This document shows positions 53,832-64,000 of a stretch of 64,000 nt of DNA, piece after piece. Numbering within the stretch: position 1 is the stretch's first letter; every line of letters starts with the position of its first letter. Origin of the DNA: Diploptera punctata (taxonomy: Eukaryota; Arthropoda; Insecta; Blattodea; Blaberidae); contig JASPKZ010005704.1 of NCBI GenBank assembly GCA_030220185.1, positions 705,339 through 769,338 on the forward strand, given 5' to 3'. The translations under genes and the position numbers were made by a program. The notes under the pieces were generated by a model. It saw only the letters and a list, made by a program, of their open reading frames with translations, ran no database searches and was not told the DNA's origin.

Positions 53832-54959
53832 CAGGGCTATTCAAAAAGAAGAAACAGACTTCAAACATTTATTTCTTCCAAACTACAAAAAATAAAAACA
53901 AATCCAACGTTCCAGGAAAGAGAAAACTTCTAAGTTCACTATTTTATGCATTCAATATGAGCACCAACTCCGCCATTGCCGGTCCCAAGCCCGGATGAGA
54001 AAGGAGGCGGGGGAGGAGTAACACCTCGTAAAAAAAACTTGGTTCAGCTGGCCCGGCTGATAGTACCATGTGAGGGCCCCTTACCAGGGAACGGTGAAGA
54101 CCTCAACGGCAATGAAGGCGGAGAGGGATACCCTTAACACGGCAGATTTGGCGGAAGAGGCACCGTACCCTCACTCAGGGAAAGAGAGAGGAACCGCTGC
54201 CTTGCGGAGAAGGAGAAACTTCAAAGGCTAAGGGAGCATCCCCTACAGAAAAGCATGCCTGTCCAAGAGGCATTGAGATGGCGACCCCACCACTGGACTT
54301 ACCCAACTATAGGCTGGTAACCTATAATGGGGAAAACTTTAAATACTCGAAAGACTACAAGAAATAAGCAGGCGGATAAGATGATTTACCACCTCAACCC
54401 TAAAGGCAAAAGAGACCTCGGAAGACCCTTCAACCGCTGGAAAGATCAGTTTTTGTAGTCGCAGAACGGGCATCATCACCAAATACTGCATTCGGAAGAA
54501 GAAGAAAGAAGAAGAAGAATATGAGCACCATGTGTTACACGGCAAATATCAAAACGGTGGCTCATTTCTTGATATACACGAATCAGCTGGTCTCTAGTTA
54601 TCGAATTCACAGCTTCAACAATTAGATGTCGCAGATTTCCAAGAGTGACAGGCATAGGGGGATAAGAACACGGTCTTTTACGTATTCCCACAGATAAAAT
54701 TCACATGGAGTTACGTCTGGTGACCTGGGAGGCCATCGGTCATGAAGTTGATTTTCCGCTCCTCCTCTTCTAATCCAACGTCCAATTTTGTCACCGTTTT
54801 GATACAAAACAATCAACATGACAATCAACAGCGCCAATGCGGCCGTGATCGGAATTTCCAACTTTTCTCTTTCCAGGAACATTGGAATTGTGTTTCTATT
54901 TTTTGTAGTTTGGAAGAAATAAATGTTTCAAGCATTTTCCTTCTTTCTGAATAGCCCTG
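53832..54959 (-). mobile_element. Tc1/mariner-like transposon with about 100-bp TIRs, deleted and interrupted
   Basis: TIRs 53832-53928 and 54863-54959 (CAGGGCTATTCAAAAAGAAG ...) flanked by TA (53830-53831, 54960-54961). Minus-strand remains of the transposase end: GRWIRRGGAENQLHDRWPP, RSPDVTPCEFYLWEYVKDRV (catalytic D retained), and downstream VEAVNSITRDQLIRVYQ. The rest of the transposase is deleted. Confidence 0.8.
53967..54517 (+). mobile_element. non-autonomous LINE derivative: 5' region fused to 3' end
   Basis: 551 bp, flanked by the 13-bp direct repeat AATATGAGCACCA (53954-53966 and 54518-54530). The left part is GC-rich and 5'-UTR-like (GAAAGGAGGCGGGGGAGGAG, GGGCCCCTTACCAGGGAACG); the right part (about 54360-54460) encodes a LINE carboxy end (GKRDLGRPFNRWKDQFL then stop) with a (GAA)n tail. 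No RT between. Sits inside the transposon at 53832-54959. Confidence 0.75.
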
Positions 54960-54972
54960 TATTGTGAAATTG

Positions 54973-55296
54973 TTTTACTTACTTACTTACTCACTGGCAC
55001 TATCGAACCCGTAGGTTTATGGCGCGCGGACATAAGCTCTCCATACATCCCTATCCTGAGCTAATGATTTCCAATCATTTCCTGTATAATCTATTTCCCT
55101 CAAATCATAGTTAATGTTATTCTCCACCTCATTCTTGGTCTACCAACTGGGCGTTTTCCCTCTGGCTTTCCTACAAGAAGGTTCCATGCAAGTCTTTCAT
55201 TCCCCATATGTGTAACATGTCCTGCCCATCGCAGTCTACGAGACTTAACTGTTCTTATTATATCTGGCTTCCTATAAAGACCATGTAGGTCATTGT
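54973..55296 (-). mobile_element. LINE-A, 5'-truncated
   Basis: Minus strand: NNDLHGLYRKPDIIRTVKSR, RLRWAGHVTHMGNERLAWNL, GRPRMRWRITL (1-bp deletion shifts the frame). (ACTT)n tail. Its 5' end touches the LINE-B at 55297. Confidence 0.85.
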
Positions 55297-55408
55297 TCAA
55301 TATCTATAAAGATAATGAAATCTCTCTTAAACAAGATGGCAAACTATCTTCTTGGAAACAGATCAACACTGGAGTAAGACAGGGATGTGGACTTTCACCG
55401 GTGCTTTT

Positions 55409-55451
<43 letters not shown>

Positions 55452-56285
55452 GAATAGAATAATAATAGAATAATAAACGAATGGAGGAAAACAAAACGGG
55501 GATATATACCCATCAACAGGAACCTCAAACTCGATGCTATTCTTTTTGCAGACGATTTAGCGCTTCTGGCACTTTCTGAAAATGATTTGCAACGAATTTA
55601 TAATTTACAAAAAAACAGCTTCCAAATTTAATATGGAAATATCAATTAACAAAACTAAAATTATGGCATTTCATGGGAAGGACCCCATACAAAGTAAAAT
55701 CTGTCTCCAGAATAAAATTTTAGAGAGATCTAATCAATTTAAATATCTTGGATATTATCTCTCTATCTGGGATGAAAAGGATATCCCTGAAAAAATTACT
55801 AGTTATAATAAAAGTTTGGGAATTATTAATCAAGTTATGAAACCATCCCTTGCACAAAAAAAAAAAACACCAGATTACGTTTATATAACACTTTGGCTAG
55901 ACCAGTGTTGACCTATGGTAGTGAAGTATGGACACTAAAAAGACAACATGAAAACAGAATAACGGTTTGTGAAATGAAATTCATACGCAGAACAGATGGG
56001 ATCGGAAAAGGAACACCGATATCATAAAAAAATTGAAGACTAGCCTAATTTTGGAATATATTAAACAGTACCAACTAAATAGGAAACACCATCTTGAAAG
56101 AATGAGTTCAAATCGGTTATAATTTATCCCCACAGCTGTTTATAATTATATACCAAGAGGACGAAGATCTGTGGGCCATCCTACGAAACGCTGGAGGGAA
56201 AATTATTTATAGGATCGTAACAGGACTAGGCCTAATACTTGGAAGGAAGAAGAAGAAGATGAAGAAGAAGAAGAAGACTTGAAGG
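55297..56285 (+). mobile_element. LINE-B subfamily with (TA)n inside RT
   Basis: SWKQINTGVRQGCGLSPVLF, then a (TA)n tract (55417-55449) replaces part of the coding sequence; then LKLDAILFADDLALLALSEN, MAFHGKDPIQSKICLQN (55582-55911), a frameshift in an A-run near 55860, VLTYGSEVWTLKRQHE. The 3' hairpin-like AGGACTAGGCCT (56222-56233), TAATACTTGG and a (GAA)n tail. Confidence 0.85.
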
Positions 56286-56665
56286 TCGAAATTAAAACTT
56301 TATTTTCAGATTAAATAAATTGTTGTATTGGACCGATTCTTTTAACAAATTGAAAACAACACTAAAAATATGGTGCCATCTGTGATAAGCTATGTTTACA
56401 TCAAATAGCTTATAACGATAATGTTTCACTGTTATGACAGATATAAAAATAGCAGTTAGATGCGATAACAAGCAGTGCCATGTGATAACAGTGGCGATAG
56501 CTGTGATTGATTGCAATTCGTGATATTGCTATAGACCTACTGGGATTGGTCATTCATTTATGAACTGAATAAACTAAAATATACTTATTCGCGGGGGATA
56601 TGTTACGCAAATATGCCGCGAACACAGACACAGCGAATATGGAATGGTAATTTATGTGGGTATAT
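56286..56665. other. unassigned
   Basis: No gene recognised. Confidence 0.5.
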
Positions 56666-56668
56666 AAG

Positions 56669-57346
56669 GGACTAGTAGTTATGCTCCTTGCCTCTGGTCC
56701 CGAGGGTCGCGGGTTCAAACCCGGCCGGGGTCGATGGATTTTTTAGGACGGAAAAATCCAAGGAGCAAGTCCTCCGGGAGGGACTTTAAGCCGTGCGTCC
56801 CGAGTCTGAAGATTTTCAGGCTCGTAAAAAATCCTTAAGCCTGAATGAAAAGGCCTCTAAGCAAAATTTACCGAATTTTCCCGTCCTAGTACTACCTTGG
56901 TTTCCTAGATGTCAGTATGAGGCGGAACGCTGACCATGGACCACTCAAAATGACATCTATACGGAAACAAGTGTAACTAAATTAGTATGGTTAAAATTCT
57001 TCCCTGTAGGGTTGCGTAGTGGTTAAGGCACTGAGCTACAAGCCGGAGGGTCGAGGGTTCAAGTCCCGTTGGGGTCAGGATTTTTAAACTGACCCAAACC
57101 CTCTGGCGACACTATGGCCCTGGGGTCGACTCAGCCTCTAACCGAAATGAGTACCAAACGCTTGTTCTGCGGGTAAAGGCGGCCGTCACGCAGGGCTGAC
57201 AACCCGGCTGTCATAAAGTGTCGATTGTCTAGAAAAAGTGGGAGCCTTATCCTCCTACTACCCCAAGGGCCTCCTGGTCTGTTGTGGGGGAGAGTGCCTA
57301 AATCTCTGTAAAGGGAAAACATAGGCTTACAATACAATACAATATA
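56669..57346 (+). mobile_element. SINE2 with embedded SINE3
   Basis: SINE2 56669-57009 (B box GCGGGTTCAAACCCGG) stops at CCTGTAGGG; its 3' end (GAGAGTGCCTAAATCTCTGT ... GCTTACAATACAAT) resumes at 57289 after a SINE3. The SINE3 tail and a clear target-site duplication are absent. Confidence 0.8.
57010..57288 (+). mobile_element. SINE3 within SINE2
   Basis: GCGTAGTGGTTAAGGCACTG (A box), GAGGGTTCAAGTCCCG (B box). Contains CAACCCGGCTGTC, absent from the 18.6-kb copy. Confidence 0.8.
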
Positions 57347-57956
57347 GGGGATACGTTACAAGGTAAGAAAATAAAATAAAAATTATCAAAATAAAATCAA
57401 TCAATGAGATATTTTGAACAATTTCTATTAATTATTATTGTCAGGTTTAGGCAAGGACTTAAAAAACTTTTAATTTTTCTTGTTTTGCCGCTTTTTTAAA
57501 AGGTCTTTAAATTAGGATTGTAATTCAGCTGTGAATTCTGCGATAGAATTCCTTATTTTGTCTTCGTATTTCCATTCATTAACATTGAAACAGCAAGATA
57601 TAGACGCAAACGACTCGCCAAGCGTAAACAGTCAAGCATTTAGGCCTATGTTTTTACTTTAAGCGGCAACACTGCTTTTTTCCGCTTCGAAACTAATATT
57701 ATTTCCTTTTACTCGACACTATAAATTGCCAACAAACCAGAAGTGACACGTGTTATTCAATCAAAATTATTGCAACAAATGACAAGATGAAACAATAAAC
57801 ACCGATCGTGGCTAAGGCGGCATTTATAACGGACATAGCGTCACGTGAAATACGACGGCGAACTTTCTCTGTACCGTACTCGTAGGGAATTACCTTAAAG
57901 ATGACATAATCTTTAACAGTATGTGTCTTGGTTACGAGCTATTCCGCCACTTTTTA
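57347..57956. other. unassigned
   Basis: No gene recognised. Confidence 0.5.
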
Positions 57957-59031
57957 CACGCTTTATATTAGCTTGACCTGTATCTATGTATGTAACGGAA
58001 TCTTTCAACGCGATTTTCACCCATTTAATATCATTGGATCAACGTGAAACTTTGTATACTTGTAAAGGACCCGTGACAATACAATAATTTCATGTTTATT
58101 TTATAAATGCCTGGCCAGAATCATCAGAAAATCAAAAAATGTGTTTTTGTATCAATGTAACGGAATCTTTCAACGCGATTTTCACCCACTTAGAAACATT
58201 GGATCGACTTGAAACTTTGTATACGTGTAGAGGACCCGTGACAATACAATAATTTCATATTTTGTTTCTAAAATCCTGGCCATAATCATCCGAAAATCAA
58301 AAAAATGAAAACTGTTATAATAGGTTGCGGACTTGTCGACTTTTTAGTCAATCGTTGTAAGAGCTCAGTTGGTAGAGCGGTGAACTCTTAGTGGTATATA
58401 ATTTCAGTAATCCATAGGTCGCTGGTTGAAATCCGACCGGAGGTTTTTTTAGAAGAGTATTACTTTTAGCTCATACTACAATAATAACGAATTTAAAGAT
58501 ATTTACATTTTTATCTTATTCTGTAAAATATTAAAACTAAAGAATAAAAAATAAATAACAGCTTTAAAAAACTAAAACAACACGCTTTATTAGAAAACCG
58601 AACTAAAAAAATGAAAAATAATTTTAATTTCCAACACGTTTGGGACAAAATTAAAGTGGTCAACAAAAAAATTATCTCCAACACATATAGAATAAAACTA
58701 GAGTTATCAACAAAAAGAAAATAATTTTACCATCAAAAGCGTGGGGTGCTTTTTATGATTTTTCCATTTTCTTCTTAGAGACTTTACTTTTACTATTATC
58801 TGTTTATTATCAAATATATTACTTGATATAGAGCACCCCACGCTTTTGATGGTAAAATTATTTTCTTTTTGTTGATAACTCTAGTTTTGTTCTATATGTG
58901 TTGGAGATGATTTTATTGTTGACCACTTTAATTTTATCCCAAGCGTGTTGGAAATTAAAATTATTTTTCATTTTCTTAGTTCGGTTTTCTAATAAAGCAT
59001 GTTGTTTTAGTTTTTTTTAAAACTACTATTT
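57957..59031 (+). mobile_element. composite repeat (copy 2)
   Basis: Order on the + strand: about 2.3 tandem units (57957-58320; GGAATCTTTCAACGCGATTT at about 57997 and 58161), tRNA-Tyr-like (58354-58442), T-run and AT spacer, inverted repeat with arms about 58562-58752 and 58833-59022. Same order as copy 1 but opposite strand. The hairpin-CTAGT end of copy 1 is missing here. Confidence 0.7.
58354..58442 (+). pseudogene. intron-containing tRNA-Tyr-like sequence (copy 2)
   Basis: GAGCTCAGTTGGTAGAGCGG (good A box), ACTCTTAG at the anticodon (GTA lost by an indel), AGTGGTATATAATTTCAGTA as the intron-like insert, ATCCATAGGTCGCTGG, GGTTGAAATCC (B box, one change), followed by T7. Acceptor strands do not pair. 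Confidence 0.7.
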
Positions 59032-59417
59032 ATTCCTCCCGTATTTACATTTTCATGTAGATAAACCAGTGAAATAAAATGTAAGTGCGATTATAAAGCG
59101 AAGTCTGGCTGCTTAAAGGGTAATTAAGAAAAAACTGTTGTTTCCCTGACATTCATTGTAAAGAAAAGCCATTGTCATTAGAATGATCAGACCGCAGAGT
59201 TCTTGGAAAAGCATTAACTTGGCGCCTGCGTGGAGGACAATGAGCATAGAAATTAACTACATTCTGGTCACTTTACTTCACGTTAGTGGAACAGGGAAAA
59301 GCTCTAGGGAGAAAAATCAGCCAACCATACACTGCCGTTATAAATTACCTTCCCCTTACAATTAATCCAATATTAACTTTATTAGATATACCAAACAACG
59401 TTACATTTTCTCATGCT
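59032..59417. other. unassigned
   Basis: No gene recognised. Confidence 0.5.
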
Positions 59418-59428
59418 AGTATTGGAAT

Positions 59429-59667
59429 GTTGCACGTATGGGGAATGAAAGACGTGCATGGAAACTTCTTGTAGGAAAGCCAGAAGGAAAACGCCCAGTT
59501 GATAGACCAAGAATGAGGTGGGAGAACAACATTAACTATGATTTGAGTTAAGTAGATCATACAGGGAATGATTGGAAAGCATTAGCTCAGGATAGGGATA
59601 TATGGAGAGCTTATGTCCGCACGGCCATGAACTTACGGGTTCGATATTGCCAGTGAGTAAGTAAGTA
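59429..59667 (+). mobile_element. LINE-A tip with 11-bp TSD
   Basis: Only the last about 240 bp (VARMGNERRAWKLLVGKP, DRPRMRWENNINYDL). Direct repeat AGTATTGGAAT at 59418-59428 and 59668-59678. Directly followed by another LINE-A piece. Confidence 0.85.
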
Positions 59668-59679
59668 AGTATTGGAATT

Positions 59680-60530
59680 TTACGAATGTGTCTAAAGGGC
59701 ACAAAGAGTACGGTTCGTGGAGGCAAACAGTTTTCGGACACTTTTGAAATCCACAATGGGTTGAAGCAAGAAGACGCACCATCTCCTCTGCTATTAAATT
59801 TTGTACTAGAGCATACATCAAATCTTTAGAAGATGAAGAAGGCTTACAACTCAATGGTATGGTTTATGCTGATGATGTAGTACTATTGGGCGATAGCGAG
59901 GAGATACTAAAGGCTAACACGCACACACTTTTGAGTAACACTAAGAAATTGGGACTGGAAGTAAATATCCGGTTCCGATTGAGGGTCTTTCCACTTTTCA
60001 ACGGTTGCCCTTTTACCAGCCGGCTGCTGGCCCTTCACATCCACATGTGTCAATCACAGAGGTAGATGATCAACAGCCAGTGTAGGGGTGATATGTGGTT
60101 AGCATGTCGAGTCCCCCAGCCGTTATAGCTGGATCCTCAACCTGGAGCCGCTACTTATTGTAGCTACCCAATTGCCTCACGATGCTGGGTGGGCACCGGT
60201 CCCATACTGGCCGAAATACCATGAGAAAATTTCTTCCCCCATGGAGACTCGAACCAGCGCAAGTCCCGTAGCTCTGCGCCAAGGCTTCCTACCTTAACCG
60301 CTCTGCTACGGCGCGGGACAAGTAAATATCAATAAAACTAAATACATGGTCACACATATAAATACATTATAATATAATGCATAATAGCACGCATTTCCAG
60401 AATTGAGCCTATGTTTAATTTCTTTGTGCATCTCATTCCTATTTGTGATTATTGTTCCTAGGTATTTGAATTCAGCCACTTCCTCAAAATTTCCCTCATT
60501 TGTCATTAGCTGTCCATTTCTATTATAATT
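59680..60530 (+). mobile_element. LINE-A with SINE4 insertion and inverted end
   Basis: RT residues RMCLKGTKSTVRGGKQFSDT, LKQEDAPSPLLLNFVLEH, then MVYADDVVLLGDSEEI (59859) up to KLGLEVNI, where SINE4 interrupts. It resumes NKTKYMVTHINTL to 60375; 60376-60530 is the next LINE-A segment in reverse orientation (minus strand NEGNFEEVAEFKYLGTI ... NACYYAL). Confidence 0.85.
59970..60319 (-). mobile_element. SINE4 with 10-11 bp TSD
   Basis: Complete minus-strand SINE4 (B-box complement GGAGACTCGAACCAGC). Direct repeat AAGTAAATATC at 59959-59969 and 60320-60330. Confidence 0.9.
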
Positions 60531-60629
60531 ACGAATAAAATTTATAATTATTTTTCCTTTTACTTATTCAACTAAACATATATAAAGCGCATTAATTTCA
60601 TTAATTAAATACAAATTACAGCCAAAGGA

Positions 60630-61120
60630 AAATGGAGAGTAAAATCTTAGGCATAACTCTGAAGGACAGAATCTCGAATACAACACTTCAAGCGATATCC
60701 TCAACAAACTGATCCCGCACAACAAGCCATCAGGAAAAAATGGAAGTGGGGAGGCCACGTCGCAAGAATACAGGACGACAGGTGGACAATAAAAAACAAC
60801 CATTTGGGACCCGTACACAGGCAAGAGACAGCGCGGAAGACCAAGACGACGATGGGCTGACATCTTCAAAGAACGAGCAGGGGCGCAATGGTCCAGAGTC
60901 GCCAGATGCAGGAAAAGCTGGAGAACGATGGAGAGCCAACTGTGTATTAACTAATCACAGAACAGACAGTGTATACAAACCAAGTGCTACATCCAAGTCA
61001 ACTTCTCACCACGGAGTAGCTCACCGGGTGACACTCTCAAATAGAGCTTAACCCCTGTACAGGGAGGCCTTTGCCGTAAAGGGACATATCAGGCTTTATT
61101 TATTTATTTATTTATTTATT
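60630..61120 (+). mobile_element. LINE-F 3' end with (TTTA)n tail
   Basis: KWKWGGHVARIQDDRWTIK, then after a frame change WDPYTGKRQRGRPRRRWADI, FKERAGAQWSRVARC and stop: the same carboxy signature as the LINE-F at 43.5 kb. 3' UTR GGGAGGCCTTTGCCGTAAAG; tail at 61098-61120. Confidence 0.7.
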
Positions 61121-61124
61121 AAAT

Positions 61125-61615
61125 AAAAATAAAACGTAGTTTTATTTGATTTTCATATTTATTATATAATTCAGTGACAGCTGTTTCGGTACACTGTACC
61201 TTCTTCAGACAAGTTAACAAATTATGAATTGTGTTCCAACTGATCTAAGCAACAATACAACAATATTATTTAAATTTTTAAATTTAACAAAGGGGATTCA
61301 TTCAAATCAAGTTGAGAATTTAACAGTTTTTTTACTACTTTTAAACTTATTAATTTCTACAGCCTCCAAAAAGGTCCAACTTCTTACCCTTATCACAAAT
61401 ATGTAAAATTTCAAAATTTGGATCGAAACAATGATTAAATTGGAATAGGTGGTTAGCATATGTTGAATTTTCTAAATTTCTGTTATATGCTCTCATGTGT
61501 TCCTTTATCCGAGAGATAAAAGGTCTACCAGTTTGTCCTATATAGACATTGTCACATGTGCCACACTTCAATTTATATACACCTGATAATTTTTCTTTTT
61601 TTGTTTTGGTTTTAA
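61125..61615 (-). mobile_element. Penelope-like element fragment
   Basis: Minus-strand GIY-YIG block (61615-61350): YKLKCGTCDNVYIGQTGRPF, ISRIKEHMRAYNRNLENS, ILHICDKGKKLDL, then a frame break, and a 3' UTR with a hammerhead-like motif. Nearly identical to the 12.3-12.9 kb copy but 5'-truncated inside GIY-YIG. Confidence 0.85.
61160..61226 (-). ncRNA. hammerhead-like motif of PLE (copy 2)
   Basis: CUGAAGA core, stem II GGUAC-AGU-GUACC, GAAA, then stem III AC-AGCU-GU (two pairs, 4-nt loop) and C as the cleavage base (GUC). Better than the 12.9-kb copy, where the second stem III pair is G/G. Distal stem I AUAAUU / AAUUAU is possible. Confidence 0.55.
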
Positions 61616-61620
61616 TTTTA

Positions 61621-61928
61621 ATTCATTTTGGTGTATCACCGCACGCCGGGTATAATCTACTTTTTAATAAAATTTATAATTTGTAGTGTCGTAACTAGAA
61701 TCTTCAAGAAATGAGAATGAAACTACTGCTGGCCTCTTATTCACCGCATACACATGACATTAATTTAGTAGCATTTAAATGTTAACATCTGCACAACAAG
61801 TTGCGCTAACAAGCACGACAAAAGTTAGAGAAAAGTTTGACTGTGTACACATAGGCTACTTAAGATAATGTTTCCTTACTTACATTTCTAAGGAAACGTT
61901 TTGTTTTGATTATTTTTACTCCCTACGT
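61621..61928. other. unassigned
   Basis: No gene recognised. Confidence 0.5.
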
Positions 61929-62667
61929 AATTGGGATTGCAAGTAAATATCAATAAAACTAAATATATGGTAACACATAAAAATACATTATATAATGTAA
62001 ATGGAGAGCTGATGACAAATTAAGGAAATTTTGAGGAAATGGCTGAATTCAAATACCTAGGAACAATAATCACAAATAGGAATGAGATGCAGAAAGAAAT
62101 TAAACATAGGCTCAATTCTGTAAATGCGTGCTATTATGCATTGCAGAGACTCTTGATGTTCCAACTCCTTTCAAAAAACGTTAAAATGAAAATATATAAA
62201 ACTATTATTCTACCAGTTATATTATATGGGTGCGAAAAATGGACTCTTACTTTAAGGGAGGAAAGGAGATTACGAGTATTTGAGATTAAAGTTCTTAGGA
62301 ACATTTTTGGACCAAAGAGAGATGAACAGACAGGTGAATGGAGAAGACTACATAAGAGTGAGCTACATGCTCTTTATAGAAAGTCAAATATAATAACATC
62401 AGTTAAGTCTCGTAGATTGCGGTGGGCAGGACATGTGCCACGAATTGGGAATGAAAGACGAGTACGTAAGCTTCTTGTAGGAAAACCAAAGGGATAACGT
62501 CTAGTTGATAGACCAAGAATGAGGTGGGAGAATAACATTAACTATGATTTGAGTGAAGTAGATTATACAGGGAATGATTGGAAAACATTAGCTCAGGATA
62601 CGGATGTATGGAGATTTTATGTCCGTGCGGCCATGAACCTACGGGTTCGATAGTGCCAGTGAGTAAG
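61929..62667 (+). mobile_element. LINE-A, 5'-truncated
   Basis: Frame 62039-62497 (EFKYLGTIITNRNEMQKE ... RRLRWAGHVPRIGNERRVRK) ends in a premature TAA (G-stop in KPKG). Joined to (ATT)n at its GTAAGT tail. Confidence 0.9.
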
Positions 62668-62723
62668 TATTATTATTAATATTATTATTATTATTATTAT
62701 CATTATTATCATTATTATTAATA
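62668..62723. repeat. (ATT)n microsatellite
   Basis: Interrupted ATT repeats (some ATC) between LINE-A and the next LINE scrap; a second tract lies at 62871-62918. Confidence 0.9.
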
Positions 62724-62870
62724 AGAACTGGAATGAGAGCAAGAGGATTGGAGGACATGGACTGGATGGAGAAAGACGAGTGGAGAAGAAAAATAAAACT
62801 TTAGGCACAGAAAGATGTGGAAACATTAAAATTCTGGCTCTAAATAAATAAATAAATAAATAAATAAATT
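62724..62870 (+). mobile_element. LINE 3' scrap with (AAAT)n tail
   Basis: RTGMRARGLEDMDWMEKDEW and RRKIKL then stop resemble the last residues of a LINE protein (compare VMQARGLSIEDDQDRRLW in LINE-C). Tail (AAAT)n at 62843-62868. Confidence 0.5.
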
Positions 62871-62871
62871 A

Positions 62872-62918
<47 letters not shown>

Positions 62919-62922
<4 letters not shown>

Positions 62923-63292
62923 TTACTGCAATGTTTATTGAAGGTTACTTTGTGGTACATTAATGTGGAAATAAAGGACCGAAAACATGTTTCTCTGCGT
63001 AAGGGGCGCTAAGTAGCTAAATTCGCTCCTGCTTAGCAGCCAGCAATCCAATGCCTTACCACCTGAGCTGCCTGTGTAACATATAAGTGAATACGGTATT
63101 GCAATTTATAGGAAATATAAGCCAATAAAGGTGAATTTGGCGCAGCTATTGTCTGGAACACAGACGTGATTGTGGAATTAGAATAGAACCCTGGTATACA
63201 GAGTGATGGAACGATTCAATATTCAGTGAGGGTCAGCATTTGCTCATTAACTGAAATTACAAGGCACTGTCAGCGTGTCACGGCCTGCCTGC

Positions 63293-63325
<33 letters not shown>

Positions 63326-63582
63326 ATGAATTAGCTCCAGTCAGTTCTCTGCAAGATATCTCCTAACTAACTAGGTGCACACAGGAGGGAACAAACTCTT
63401 GTCACTGATATTTAGAATAGATTTATTTAGCCTGATATTGGCTGTCGTAAGGAATCCATTGCAACGAGATATGTTTTGCATTTATTTGAACCTACATAAA
63501 ATGTTGCTCTATAAATCAGCGACATGTGAAATTCATATTGAAATAATAACACATATATTTTAATTTCCTTTTGTTTATTTTT
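62919..63582. other. unassigned, with (CT)n and a possible tRNA-like patch
   Basis: (CT)n at 63292-63324. Minus strand near 63082-63040 reads GGCAGCTCAGGTGGTAAGGC, an A-box-like patch, but no convincing B box follows. No gene recognised. Confidence 0.45.
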
Positions 63583-63915
63583 AATTCTTCTTCTACTACT
63601 TCATGAAATTAGGCCTTTTGATCTGTTTTCACATCAAGTGGGTTTTTATAAAACTTCCCATCTGGTAAACGGGTGTCCAACACTTCTATGTCCTATTGGT
63701 TTGTACTTTAATAACAGCTGAGGGATTCTATCTCTAGACATTTTTTTAACATGTTCATACAAGTTGTTTCTCATATTGTCAATTATATTTGTTAAATTAA
63801 CAGTATTTTCTAATATATTAATTTATTTTCTGTCCAAATTGTCCACAACCTGCTACTGAACGTAAGAACTTCATTTTCTGCAGTTTGCTATTTTTACTTC
63901 TATCTGAACGATAAA
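63583..63915 (-). mobile_element. LINE-B 3' end
   Basis: Minus strand: AENEVLTFSSRLWTIWT-like decayed text, then NNLYEHVKKMSRDRIPQLLL, KYKPIGHRSVGHPFTRW and the hairpin region near 63611-63625 (AGATC-AAA-AGGCCT, one mismatch), TAATTTCATG and a (GAA)n-like tail. Closest to the copy at 16.0-16.4 kb. 63916-64000 is unassigned. Confidence 0.65.
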
Positions 63916-64000
63916 TTAAAATATTAACTTTATATAAATTTGGAAACTTAAATAATGAAATAAGCTTATTAATAAAATCTATGCCATCAGCTCTCAACCT

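Noticed and set aside
55417..55449. (TA)n as a regulatory element
   Set aside because: It lies within a dead RT frame and is a simple microsatellite expansion.
63006..63082. tRNA-derived SINE near 63.0 kb
   Set aside because: An A-box-like GGCAGCTCAGGTGGTAAGGC exists on the minus strand but no B box at the right distance.

Overview
This window is eukaryotic repeat-rich DNA, most likely from a large arthropod genome. Cockroach/termite-like is an inference from the style of its tRNA-headed SINEs, its RTE-like LINEs and its mariner/pogo relics; I could not confirm it. I see no convincing host gene with exons. Almost everything recognisable is a mobile element, mostly 5'-truncated, decayed and nested. 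Where a family repeats I use local names.

Non-LTR retrotransposons (LINEs). LINE-A has a YADD reverse transcriptase, an RRLRWAGHVARM / GRPRMRW carboxy end and a (GTAA)n tail; about 16 copies lie between 1.0 and 62.7 kb. LINE-B is a related set of RT elements that end in a small 3' hairpin and a (GAT)n or (GAA)n tail; 14 copies. LINE-C has (TAA)n tails (3.1, 28.1, 40.9, 42.8 kb). LINE-D is at 45.7 kb. LINE-E is CR1/Jockey-like with a conserved 3' hairpin and (ATT)n tail (3.6, 13.1, 49.8, 52.6 kb). LINE-F is at 43.5 and 60.6 kb, LINE-G at 38.6-39.5 kb. A restriction-like-endonuclease LINE end lies at 6.96 kb. Two Penelope-like element (PLE) fragments with GIY-YIG domains (11.9 and 61.1 kb) carry hammerhead-like motifs at their 3' ends.

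SINEs. SINE1 (tRNA-Asp-like head), SINE2, SINE3, SINE4 (class II tRNA head) and SINE5 together have about a dozen copies. DNA transposons: an IS630/mariner element with catalytic aspartates (13.3 kb), a mariner deletion derivative (48.9 kb), two relics of another Tc1/mariner-like family (8.2 and 53.8 kb, the latter with about 100-bp terminal inverted repeats), a pogo/Tigger fragment inside a TIR-bounded block (25.7-28.0 kb), plus uncharacterised repeats called RepX, REP-T and R-H. (ATT)n microsatellites are very common and often sit on LINE tails.

The most unusual structures are: (1) two short foldback elements, 29558-29954 and 20865-21158, each bounded by a target-site duplication inside a LINE-B copy and each with a hammerhead-ribozyme-like core in both inverted arms; (2) a composite repeat present twice in opposite orientation (23589-25213 and 57957-59031), made of a roughly 163-bp tandem array, an intron-containing tRNA-Tyr-like sequence with a Pol III-type T-run, and a 190-bp-armed inverted repeat; (3) 3' hairpins kept by compensatory changes, both across LINE-B copies and between SINE1 and LINE-D. 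Target-site duplications read directly from the sequence allow a relative insertion order in several nested blocks.
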